A DNA stretch of 33,659 nt from an uncultured Candidatus Poseidoniales archaeon. Its GTDB lineage: Archaea; Thermoplasmatota; Poseidoniia; Poseidoniales; Poseidoniaceae. The stretch is from the NCBI GenBank assembly GCA_902520595.1, contig CABYOM010000012.1, positions 1-33,659 on the forward strand, read 5' to 3'. Below are positions 8,853-17,695 of the stretch, one piece after another. Position 1 is the first letter of the stretch, and every line of letters starts with the position of its first letter. A model generated the notes under the pieces. That model saw only the letters and a program-made list of their open reading frames with translations, was not told the DNA's origin and did not search any database. Made by a program: the position numbers and the translations under genes.

Positions 8853-10481
8853 TCAAGCGAGTTGTGTCCAATCGACTTCAGCTTCAGCCATTTCAATTTC
8901 GTCAACATCCATTTGTGCAAGTTGAAGTTTTCCTGAAAGTTCATCATTGACTGCATGCCAATAGGAGTAAGCCTCAATTACCCATATTCCCGATTCTCGT
9001 GTTCCGTTTCCAGAACCTTTCACTCCGCCAAATGGCAAATGAGCTTCTGCTCCGGTTGTTGAGTTGTTAATTCCGGTCATTCCAGCCTTGATTCCAGTCT
9101 TGTAACGGTATGCTTCAAGACGGTCGTTGGTGTAAATCGCAGATGATAGCCCGTATGGACTGGCATTCGCTAAGTGAAGAGCATGGTCGAAATCATTCGC
9201 TTTACAAATTGTTACAGCGGGTCCGAAGACTTCTTCATGGAAACATGTCATATCCTCAGTTACCTCTGTAAAAACGTGAGGCCACATGAACACACCATCT
9301 TCAGCAGTGCCAAGGAAATTTGCAGGCTTGTTATTGCTGGTAATTCGTCCCTTACCGAAGATTTGCTTTGCGCCAGAAGCATTGCACATTTCCACGCCAG
9401 TAAGGAAATCTTTAGCGTATTTTTCTGAGAGCATTGGGCCGTAGAGTACCCCGTCATGAACAAGTGAATCACCAATGGTTGTCGATTCAACCTTTGCCAT
9501 AAATTTGGTCATAAACGCATCATAGATATCTTTGTGGAGAATCAGATTTCCAAGGGATGTGCAACGTTGTCCTGCGGTTCCAAAAGCACCCCAGTATGCA
9601 CCTTCAACAGCGTTGTCAAGATTCGCACTTGGCATAACGACCAATGGGTTCTTGCCACCGAGTTCAAGAGAACACGAGACGAGGTTTCGGCCACATACTT
9701 CGCCAATCATCTTACCAACTTCAGTCGAACCGGTAAATGAAATCTTATTCACCATTCCTTCGTCAACTGCATCAATCAGATATTGACCTGCTCCACTTCC
9801 TTTTCCGTGAACTAAGTTGATGACACCATCCGGAAGGCCCGATTCGTGCATTATGCGAGCAAGAGCGAAGGAAAGTAGAGGGGCATCTTGAGGGCTCTTC
9901 CAAACACACGTGTTCCCACACATGATGGCTGGAATCATTTTCCAAAATGGAACCGCAGCAGGGAAATTGCACGCGTTAATGATACCACAGACGCCGAGTG
10001 GACGGCGATAGGTGAACAGTTCCTTGTCAGGTAATTCAGAGTTTACCGTTTGGCCGTAGAGCCTTCGCCCTTCTGACTGAAAAAACAGACAAGTATCGAT
10101 GGCTTCTTGCACTGAACCCGCAGATTCCTTCAAAGTTTTTCCAATCTCTCGGGTCTCAAGAGCCACAATTGCGTCCTTGTGCTCCATCAATAACCGGCCC
10201 ATATTCCCTATGATTTGGCCACGAGTTGGGGCTGGAGTTGCTGCCCAGTCAGGGAAAGCAGAACGAGCCGCTTTTAGGGCATCGTAAACGTCATCTCGTG
10301 TCGAAAGAGGGAATTCACCCAAAGTGTCGTTAAGAATTGCAGGGTTAATGGATGTGAAAGTTGCTCCATCGCTTGCCAATGAGAGTTGTCCGTTAATGAT
10401 ATTGTAGCCTTTAACGGAGGGTTTTCCGTTTGGATTTTCAATAGCAAGGAATTCGAGACCTGTTTCAAGAACATGAACCAT
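8853..10481 (-). CDS. NAD(P)-dependent aldehyde dehydrogenase
   Basis: 542 aa; 'PLGVCGIINACNFPAAVPFWKMIPAIMCGNTCVWKSP', 'FTGSTEVGKMI', 'SLELGGKNPLVV', catalytic 'AFGTAGQRCTS'. Confidence 0.92.
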   Translation of the reverse strand: MVHVLETGLEFLAIENPNGKPSVKGYNIINGQLSLASDGATFTSINPAILNDTLGEFPLSTRDDVYDALKAARSAFPDWAATPAPTRGQIIGNMGRLLMEHKDAIVALETREIGKTLKESAGSVQEAIDTCLFFQSEGRRLYGQTVNSELPDKELFTYRRPLGVCGIINACNFPAAVPFWKMIPAIMCGNTCVWKSPQDAPLLSFALARIMHESGLPDGVINLVHGKGSGAGQYLIDAVDEGMVNKISFTGSTEVGKMIGEVCGRNLVSCSLELGGKNPLVVMPSANLDNAVEGAYWGAFGTAGQRCTSLGNLILHKDIYDAFMTKFMAKVESTTIGDSLVHDGVLYGPMLSEKYAKDFLTGVEMCNASGAKQIFGKGRITSNNKPANFLGTAEDGVFMWPHVFTEVTEDMTCFHEEVFGPAVTICKANDFDHALHLANASPYGLSSAIYTNDRLEAYRYKTGIKAGMTGINNSTTGAEAHLPFGGVKGSGNGTRESGIWVIEAYSYWHAVNDELSGKLQLAQMDVDEIEMAEAEVDWTQLA

Positions 10482-10612
10482 AACCGACCCAAAGGAACGC
10501 CCCTCTTGAAATTGATGGACGATTCGGTAAGGAAAAATTCTCCAATTGGTTCATCGAATCTTATCTTAAGGTTAAAAGGGGGGCGGCGTGAAGAGCAAGA
10601 AGAGAGGCGGTC

Positions 10613-10632
10613 AGCCTATCATTAAATAGGCT
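10613..10632 (+). promoter_or_regulatory. Short inverted repeat upstream of the Cdc48 gene
   Basis: AGCCTAT-cattaa-ATAGGCT, 7-bp perfect arms, 28 bp before the ATG at 10660. Confidence 0.4.
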
Positions 10633-10659
10633 CGACTGTTGAACGAATGAAGTGAATGT

Positions 10660-12885
10660 ATGGCGAAAGATGAGAAAACAATGTCCTTGCGTGTGTCAAA
10701 AGCAATTCCGTCCGATGTTGGTCATGGAAGAGCCCGTATTTCGGGAGAAAATGATCTCGGTTTGAAACCGGGTGACATTGTAGAAATTAAAGGCGAAAAG
10801 CGCTCTACTGCTGCGATATACTGGCGAAGCCGACCTGAAGATTCGAAGATGGAAATCATCCGCGTCGATGGTATCATTCGCAAGAACGCAGGCGTAAGTC
10901 TAGGTGACAGAGTCACAGTAAGCAAAGTCGAAGCAAAAGAATGCACGAAACTCGTACTCTCTCCAGTCATGGCCAACAAGCAGAAAGTGAAGTTTGGCCC
11001 GGGAATAGAAGGCTTTGCCCGAAGAGGACTCTCAAAGAGACCCGTTGTTCAGGGCGACCGAATATTCATTCCTGGGATGACGTTGTTTGCTGAAGCGCTT
11101 CCATTTGCTGTTATTCAAACAACGCCGAAAGGAATTGTCAAAGTGACTAATGATACTGACATAGTCATAAAAGACGAAGCAGTTGATGATGTTAATGTTG
11201 GTCAATCGGAAGGTATTACCTACGAAGATGTTGGAGGAATTGGACAACAATTACAAAAGGTTCGTGAGATGATTGAACTTCCTCTTAAGCACCCTGAATT
11301 ATTCCGCCGACTTGGCATTGATCCGCCGAAAGGTGTTCTTCTTCATGGTCCGCCAGGAACGGGTAAGACCATGATTGCAAAGGCTGTAGCAACTGAAGTT
11401 GATGCACACTTCAAAATCATCAATGGACCCGAAATAATTTCAAAGTATTACGGGGAATCTGAGAAACAACTCCGAGAAATCTTTGATGAAGCTGCCGACA
11501 ATGCACCTGCGATTGTTTTTATCGATGAAATAGATTCAATCTGTCCGAAGAGAGAAGATGTAAGCGGTGAAGTCGAGCGACGAGTTGTAGCTCAAATGTT
11601 GACCCTCATGGATGGTATGCAAGGGCGAGATAACGTTGTTGTGATTGGTGCTACCAATCGAAGAGATGCCTTGGACCCTGCACTTCGGCGCCCCGGGCGT
11701 TTTGATCGCGAAATCGAGATAGGCGTTCCTGACCGCGAAGGACGAAGTGAAATCATGGATGTGCACACGCGTCAAATGCCAATTTCTGACGACTTCGAAA
11801 TCAACTGGGTTCTCGACAACACATATGGGTTTGTCGGAGCCGACCTTGCAGCTCTCGTTCGAGAATCTGCTATGAAGGCACTTCGACGCTATCTACCTGA
11901 AATCGATTTGGAAGAAGAAACAATTCCGCCGGAAGTTCTTGAAAAGATGGAAGTTCGAATGGATGATTTCCGTGAAGCGATTAAGGATGTTGAACCGTCT
12001 GCACTTCGTGAGATATATGTCGAAATCCCCGAGATCACTTGGGATGAAGTCGGCGGGCTCGATGAGGTCAAAGACCGTCTCAAAGAATCGGTTGAGTGGC
12101 CTCTTACAAAACCCGAATTATTCGAACACTTCGGAATCAAACCCCCTCGAGGCATCGTTCTGTTTGGTGCACCTGGGACCGGTAAAACCTTGCTTGCAAA
12201 GGCAATCGCGAATGAAGCACAAGCTAATTTCATCAGTATCAAAGGACCTGAAATGATTTCAAAGTGGGTCGGTGAATCTGAGCGCGGTATTCGTGAAATT
12301 TTCAAGAAGGCGAAGCAATCTGCACCTGCGATTATCTTCTTGGATGAATTTGAATCCATTGCGAGCATGCGCTCATCTTCAGGATCCGAAGGTAGCGATG
12401 TTGGTAATCGTGTTGTCAATCAACTCCTTGCCAGCATGGATGGAGTCGAATCGCTGGACGGTGTAATTGTCGTTGCTGCAACTAACCGGCCTGAAATGAT
12501 TGACCCAGCGCTTCTCAGAAGCGGGCGATTTGAGCGAGTTCTTCACGTTCCTCCTCCGGATGCAGGCTCCCGTGAAGTTATCTTCAACATTCACAGCCAG
12601 GGAATGCCTCTGTCCAAGTTTTCTTTGAAAGACATCATCGGTGGTCTTGACGGATTTACGGGTGCTGATATCGAAGCAGTATGCCGAGAAGCCGCCCTTA
12701 TCTGCATGCGAGCAGACAAGAAAAAGGTCACAAAAAAGCACTTTGAAGAAGCGATTAAACGCGTTCGACCAACAGTTAATGCTGAGATGTTGTCATACTA
12801 TCAAAAGATGGAAACACTGCTTACATCAGGGCTATCCAATATCAAGCGAAATCGCGATACTGGATTCGGCATGGAATCAATGTGA
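10660..12885 (+). CDS. Cdc48/VCP-family AAA+ ATPase with two AAA domains
   Basis: Two Walker A motifs ([16 protein letters not shown]), two Walker B motifs ([16 protein letters not shown]), double-psi-barrel-like N-domain. Confidence 0.96.
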   Translation: MAKDEKTMSLRVSKAIPSDVGHGRARISGENDLGLKPGDIVEIKGEKRSTAAIYWRSRPEDSKMEIIRVDGIIRKNAGVSLGDRVTVSKVEAKECTKLVLSPVMANKQKVKFGPGIEGFARRGLSKRPVVQGDRIFIPGMTLFAEALPFAVIQTTPKGIVKVTNDTDIVIKDEAVDDVNVGQSEGITYEDVGGIGQQLQKVREMIELPLKHPELFRRLGIDPPKGVLLHGPPGTGKTMIAKAVATEVDAHFKIINGPEIISKYYGESEKQLREIFDEAADNAPAIVFIDEIDSICPKREDVSGEVERRVVAQMLTLMDGMQGRDNVVVIGATNRRDALDPALRRPGRFDREIEIGVPDREGRSEIMDVHTRQMPISDDFEINWVLDNTYGFVGADLAALVRESAMKALRRYLPEIDLEEETIPPEVLEKMEVRMDDFREAIKDVEPSALREIYVEIPEITWDEVGGLDEVKDRLKESVEWPLTKPELFEHFGIKPPRGIVLFGAPGTGKTLLAKAIANEAQANFISIKGPEMISKWVGESERGIREIFKKAKQSAPAIIFLDEFESIASMRSSSGSEGSDVGNRVVNQLLASMDGVESLDGVIVVAATNRPEMIDPALLRSGRFERVLHVPPPDAGSREVIFNIHSQGMPLSKFSLKDIIGGLDGFTGADIEAVCREAALICMRADKKKVTKKHFEEAIKRVRPTVNAEMLSYYQKMETLLTSGLSNIKRNRDTGFGMESM

Positions 12886-12955
12886 TGCATTCTCTGGAAT
12901 CGACGCATTGATGTGCTGCACTGTTGTGGTCAACCCATAAGTGAGGTGAAATCGA

Positions 12956-13195
12956 ATGGCTGTCTTTGCTCGTGAAATTGTTGGTCGCCAAGTGGTTGAT
13001 TCACACAGCCAACTTCTCGGCACCTTGCGAGATATTGTCTTTGACAAACAGTCAGGCACAGTCTTAGGTATTCGAGTCAAAATTGAAGAAAACCTTGACC
13101 CAACTGCTCTGCCATGGGATATGAATGAGGGATTGATGGAGATCCCTGTAGATGAGGTCGCTCGAATCGCCTCAAAAATTCACTTGAAGCGATAA
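12956..13195 (+). CDS. PRC-barrel domain protein
   Basis: 79 aa; 'AREIVGRQVVDSHSQLLGTLRDIVFDKQSGTVLGIRVKIEE'; SD GAGGTGA upstream. Confidence 0.85.
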   Translation: MAVFAREIVGRQVVDSHSQLLGTLRDIVFDKQSGTVLGIRVKIEENLDPTALPWDMNEGLMEIPVDEVARIASKIHLKR

Positions 13196-13232
13196 AATCG
13201 TAACATTGAACATTGAAAAGGAGCAAATGCTG

Positions 13233-13316
13233 ATGAGCATTTATCTCCCACATGATAACAACCTTCTAAACACAACCGAACACGTGGCTATGTCGGAACA
13301 GTGCTCTAGAAGGTGA
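13233..13316 (+). CDS. Candidate 27-aa leader ORF (MSIYLPHDNNLLNTTEHVAMSEQCSRR); in-frame ATG also at 13227
   Basis: AAGGAG at 13218-13223 followed 9 nt later by ATG 13233; stop TGA 13314-13316 lies within the SD (AAGGTGA) of the next gene, 4 nt before its ATG. Confidence 0.4.
   Translation: MSIYLPHDNNLLNTTEHVAMSEQCSRR
13261..13314 (+). promoter_or_regulatory. Bulged hairpin that would sequester the ribosome-binding site of the DUF4350-like gene
   Basis: ACCTTCTA (13261-13268) pairs with TAGAAGGT (13307-13314); inner CAC/GTG (13271-13273/13301-13303) and CCGA/TCGG (13276-13279/13293-13296). Confidence 0.4.
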
Positions 13317-13320
13317 CCTC

Positions 13321-14955
13321 ATGCTCGGCAACGTGAATATCAATTACCGAAGAATAGGCCTACAAGCCGCATTCTGGCTCGTAATGTCACTGTTGTTGAT
13401 GAGCGTTTTACTCAATTTCGTGAACCTTTCCAGTTCAAATCAATTATCAGCTTACGATGATGACTGGAATGACATGTCAGCATTCCGGCAAGATATCAAA
13501 GACATGGGGATTCAAACCAGTTCACTCGTGAGTAGTCCTCTCCTTTTAGCCGATATTGAAGACCCTCGCAACACAACATACATTCTTGCCGGAGTTGAAC
13601 GCGATACCCTTTCACTCCCTCAATTTGATAGTGACGGATTCATTACAATCGCGGCTGAAGACGGTTACTCACCATCTGAAATAGATGCTATTGTCGAGTT
13701 TGTCGATGCAGGTGGCACCGCTTTGATTCTCGAAGATTATGGATTTGCAGGAAGTATTGCCCAGGCTTACGGCGTTCGCTATACTGGTTACCAACTTTAT
13801 GACACAACTTATGTTGAAGAACTCGATTACAATTATGTTTGGATGTGTGTTCAAGCAACTCCGTGCGGCATGAACGGTAGCAGTATTGACCCTGAGACCA
13901 TCTCTGTTCATGAACGGTGGAGTGGAATGAATGGCGAAGGCGCTCATCCGTGCAGTCTTCTCAACGGGCAGACAATGCCTCTTGAAGACGCAGGTTTATG
14001 CTCTCAGCACTGGATAAATGGAGAAATCCAGTACAACGCTACTTACCAGTTATTGTTGAATAATATCACAGCACTCGAACTCATTCCCGGAGTAAACGGA
14101 GCACTTTCTGAAGTCTCGATACGTGCAGTTACCAGTAACGAAGCTACCGTAGATGTCAACGGCGATGGAGAAATATGGGTGGGTAATGAACAGACATCAG
14201 AAACCCCAGATTTATGGGGCCAGTTTAATCTCAGTATCGAAGCATGTGCACGCAAGTCATGTGACCCAGATGAAGGTGGAAGAATCGTATTCATGGCTGA
14301 TGGTTCAGCATTGATTAACGCAATTTACGATTATCAAGGGTTTAATGATCCGAACAACCCACTTTATGGAAGCAATGATTGTGTTACGAGTAACGAAAAA
14401 TGTATTCCTGAAAACGATAATAGAAAGTGGGCGATGGACTTCATTGCAGAAGCCCTCATGTCCACGGTTCCAGGCGAGGAAGGTCAACCTGCGGAAGATG
14501 CGATGGTTATTTTCGATGAATCGAGACATCCACAAAACGCATTATTCGCTGATTCTTACAATACGGTATACTTCTTGTTAGTCTATTTTACCGGTGAAGG
14601 ATTAGCAATGCTTCTGCTGTTCCTTGTTCTGTTTATCGCCTTCGAAGCGGTTCTCATCAAAAAGCGAGACCCTGAACCATGGCGCCACGTCTTCAGCATT
14701 ATTTACTACGGATTCGGTGATGCGAACAGATACACCTACTATGCAAAAACCGATAAAATACGCCAAGTATTCCTCTCGAAGGTACGAAATCAAAATGGCT
14801 TGAGCAGAGAAGAATTCCACGCGATGCCAGCTCGTGAACTTGTGTCACTCATCAACGATCCCGTACTGGCTAAATTTGCCATAGAGCCAACAAAATATTC
14901 ACTTGAGCAGACTGTAGCGGTCGTCAAACGAATCAAATCGTGGGGACGAACCTGA
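13321..14955 (+). CDS. DUF4350-like membrane-anchored protein
   Basis: N-term TM 'AAFWLVMSLLLMSVLLNFVN', 'IDAIVEFVDAGGTALILEDYG', C-term TM 'FLLVYFTGEGLAMLLLFLVLFIAFEAVL'; upstream of a DUF58 protein. Confidence 0.65.
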   Translation: MLGNVNINYRRIGLQAAFWLVMSLLLMSVLLNFVNLSSSNQLSAYDDDWNDMSAFRQDIKDMGIQTSSLVSSPLLLADIEDPRNTTYILAGVERDTLSLPQFDSDGFITIAAEDGYSPSEIDAIVEFVDAGGTALILEDYGFAGSIAQAYGVRYTGYQLYDTTYVEELDYNYVWMCVQATPCGMNGSSIDPETISVHERWSGMNGEGAHPCSLLNGQTMPLEDAGLCSQHWINGEIQYNATYQLLLNNITALELIPGVNGALSEVSIRAVTSNEATVDVNGDGEIWVGNEQTSETPDLWGQFNLSIEACARKSCDPDEGGRIVFMADGSALINAIYDYQGFNDPNNPLYGSNDCVTSNEKCIPENDNRKWAMDFIAEALMSTVPGEEGQPAEDAMVIFDESRHPQNALFADSYNTVYFLLVYFTGEGLAMLLLFLVLFIAFEAVLIKKRDPEPWRHVFSIIYYGFGDANRYTYYAKTDKIRQVFLSKVRNQNGLSREEFHAMPARELVSLINDPVLAKFAIEPTKYSLEQTVAVVKRIKSWGRT

Positions 14956-14956
14956 G

Positions 14957-16219
14957 GTGGTAGAAATGTGGACACGTAAGGCATCATTCACCTTCACTGG
15001 CGGTATTGCGCTGATACTTATTGGCATGATGATTGCGAATCTCCAAATGATGATTCTTGGAATTTCCTTCATCGCCTTTATTGTCGTCAATTCATGGATT
15101 TCAGGTCATGGTGATGTTGAAGTGCAACGCACACTTTCTGCAGATAATCTCTACAAAGGAGATGATTTGTACGTTGAACTGTTAGTAACAAACCGTTCCA
15201 ATCGCAATACTCAACTTTTGGAAGTCTACGATAATATTCCTCACGAAATGAAGTTACGCAGTGGGCTAAATCAAATGCGTTTGAATCTGCGTCCTGGAGA
15301 AAGTGCCCGGATTCGCTACGTTCTGCGATGCCCGTTACGAGGCCACTATTCCATCGGGCCCGTTTCTCTTCGATCACGAAATACATTCAACCTCGGTGTT
15401 GATGAGATGTACGTTGACCACCACAGTGACATTGTCATTTTCCCGCAAATCAAAGAAGTGGAAGAAGCCTTCCTCCGCTCGAGAACGCCGAAGATGTATA
15501 CCGGCGCTACAACATTGAGAACACCTGGACAAGGCTCAGAATTTTATTCGCTGAGAGAGTATGTCCCAGGAGACCCGTTCAAGAACATTAACTGGAAAGC
15601 ATTTGCTCGAACTGGAGAACTCATGGTCAATGAAAAGTGTCGAGATGCCGTTACTGACTTGTACATTCTCTTAGACAGTCGAGACATTGCTCGAATCGGT
15701 ACTGTGCTCAAAAATCCACTCGAAATGGGTACCGTTTCTGCTGCGAGTCTTGCAGCATTCTTCCTCAAACGACGCGATTCGGTAGCCTTAGCAATATTTG
15801 ATGACAATCTCTCTTACTTGCCCCCAGATACCGGAGATAAACAATATTTCAAGATTCTAAGCGCACTTGCTGGCGTCTCACCTAAAGGCGCAATGCCACT
15901 TCAAGCGGTCACCAACTCACTTAGTGGCAGATTTAGTCGAGGCAGTCCTGTTTTCATTATATCATCGTGTGAAGGAGATGGTACTGTCCCAGCCGCAGTA
16001 CGTGACCTCGTTGGTCGTGGACATGAGGTTACGGTTCTCTCACCATCGAGTATCGACTTTGAACGATTGGTTAGTCGAATTCCACGTATGTCGTATGAAG
16101 TTCTCAAACTTGAACGTCAAAACCGTCTTACGACTTTAGCTGGTTCTGGTGCTATGGTTATCGACTGGATGCCAGACATGGATCTGTCACAAGCGCTGAT
16201 GCAAGTGAGGGGGTATTAG
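14957..16219 (+). CDS. DUF58 domain protein (GTG start at 14957 or ATG at 14966)
   Basis: 'SLREYVPGDPFKNINWKAFARTGELMVNEK' is the DUF58 signature; two N-terminal TM helices. Confidence 0.9.
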   Translation: MVEMWTRKASFTFTGGIALILIGMMIANLQMMILGISFIAFIVVNSWISGHGDVEVQRTLSADNLYKGDDLYVELLVTNRSNRNTQLLEVYDNIPHEMKLRSGLNQMRLNLRPGESARIRYVLRCPLRGHYSIGPVSLRSRNTFNLGVDEMYVDHHSDIVIFPQIKEVEEAFLRSRTPKMYTGATTLRTPGQGSEFYSLREYVPGDPFKNINWKAFARTGELMVNEKCRDAVTDLYILLDSRDIARIGTVLKNPLEMGTVSAASLAAFFLKRRDSVALAIFDDNLSYLPPDTGDKQYFKILSALAGVSPKGAMPLQAVTNSLSGRFSRGSPVFIISSCEGDGTVPAAVRDLVGRGHEVTVLSPSSIDFERLVSRIPRMSYEVLKLERQNRLTTLAGSGAMVIDWMPDMDLSQALMQVRGY

Positions 16220-16220
16220 A

Positions 16221-17435
16221 ATGGCAGATGATGTTGGACTTCAAGGAGACGTCACCATTAGTGGTGAAGTCAAACCCAGAACACTGCACCTGAAAATGCT
16301 GCGTAAACAATGGCAAATCATCACCCTGCAAATTATCGCTACAGTGGCACTAATCGGTATGTATCTTGAAGTCGTATCGACCTATGTTGTAGGTTCAATT
16401 GACCATACTATGCTCTTTGACACCATCGAAATTCTCATTGGAGACCAATTACCAATCGGTGATTGGTTAACTGGAGAAGGCCGGACTGGTTTAGCCCGAT
16501 TCTTTGTACCCCTCATATTGGGATTGGCAGTTGGTGGAGGAATGGCGCTTCTTGCATTCCAAACCCCAACTGTACAACAACGGGTAAAACTCGGATTTAT
16601 CATTACTCTCATTGTCGTATTGGTCGGTCAACTGTTGTTTTCTTGGCTAACTGGAATGCTCTTTAGTTTCAATTTACGACTTCCAAGTTCAAGTGAATTA
16701 AGTACCTTGGAATGGCCTTTGTTGATGATTTTGTCGTTGATGATTCTCTTCATCTATCTTTTACCCGTCATCATGGGAGCCAGAGGAATATGGGGTCTTT
16801 CACGACGTTCTATCGCATGGGCAATTGGATTCACGCTGTTGTTCCTCGGTGTTCATGCGATCCTTGCATTCCCGCTCATTAACGGCCAACTTGGTGATTA
16901 TGGCAATTCAGTAAGTGTCATTGGCGCCCAATTCAGTGAGCCAACCATTGGTATCTTCGGACTTATGTTGGTGACAAATGAACAATTTGCCCTCATCATG
17001 ATCGCCATACTCATCATGGTCTTCCAAGAGTCGTCTTACGGTGTTATTCGCTACCTTGAATACGCTTACCGCCTTCCTGAATCGTGTAAAAGAGACCCCG
17101 AATATGTTCGACAGATGGACAATGTTCTCAACACGCACCTCAAGCATACTTTTGGGTTCCTCGGATTAACTGCAATTGCAACAATAGTCGCACTTGGATT
17201 CCATAGTGTTCTGCTCGATATTGTAAAAGATTCAACTGGAAGTCAATGGGCTGGCCAAGTTTCTGAATCCATCGAGTTATCGTTAACCTACGGATTAGTT
17301 ATCTCTGCTGCCATGTTTTTGAGTATTATGGCTCTGCTTCGATTCTTCGTTCCATGGGAGAGAATATGGGGCCTCATCTATGCTCGTAATACCCCAGAGG
17401 CCTCTTCCCAAACAAAGGAAATTGTTGAAATTTGA
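16221..17435 (+). CDS. Multi-pass membrane protein of the DUF58 operon
   Basis: Several hydrophobic segments; starts 1 nt after the upstream stop. Confidence 0.65.
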   Translation: MADDVGLQGDVTISGEVKPRTLHLKMLRKQWQIITLQIIATVALIGMYLEVVSTYVVGSIDHTMLFDTIEILIGDQLPIGDWLTGEGRTGLARFFVPLILGLAVGGGMALLAFQTPTVQQRVKLGFIITLIVVLVGQLLFSWLTGMLFSFNLRLPSSSELSTLEWPLLMILSLMILFIYLLPVIMGARGIWGLSRRSIAWAIGFTLLFLGVHAILAFPLINGQLGDYGNSVSVIGAQFSEPTIGIFGLMLVTNEQFALIMIAILIMVFQESSYGVIRYLEYAYRLPESCKRDPEYVRQMDNVLNTHLKHTFGFLGLTAIATIVALGFHSVLLDIVKDSTGSQWAGQVSESIELSLTYGLVISAAMFLSIMALLRFFVPWERIWGLIYARNTPEASSQTKEIVEI

Positions 17436-17436
17436 T

Positions 17437-17685
17437 TCAGTCTCCAGATGAATGAAGGGATTGAACGGCTCGTCCGAGTAATTCTACGCACATGAGTAAG
17501 AGCAACGGCAGGCCACACCAAGCTGCCAGACTCCCGATTATCCCTTCTTTCAAATCAAGAGCATACGGGTACAAAAAGTAGAATCCAATACAGGCTGAAA
17601 GAAAGAGAAGCCGTTCAATGATTAACGGATATTTCTTACCCACAGACTCATCACGATGAGTCAATGTATTGACTTCTGAAGACAT
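17437..17685 (-). CDS. Small (about 82 aa) membrane protein, start MSSEVN at 17685
   Basis: Two hydrophobic segments 'LLFLSACIGFYFLYPYAL', 'GIIGSLAAWCGLPLLLLMCVELLG'; SD GAGGTGG upstream of ATG 17685 avoids overlap with the preceding gene. Confidence 0.6.
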   Translation of the reverse strand: MSSEVNTLTHRDESVGKKYPLIIERLLFLSACIGFYFLYPYALDLKEGIIGSLAAWCGLPLLLLMCVELLGRAVQSLHSSGD

Positions 17686-17695
17686 CCTTACCACC

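Noticed and set aside
11889-12419. 176-aa antisense ORF inside the Cdc48 gene
   Set aside because: Shadow ORF on the opposite strand of a highly conserved gene; no recognisable domain and Ser-rich composition typical of antisense frames.
13225-13242. AAATGC-TGATGA-GCATTT hairpin, with TGATGA resembling a C/D-box RNA C box
   Set aside because: The preceding base is C rather than R, and I found no suitable CTGA D box or terminal stem downstream.
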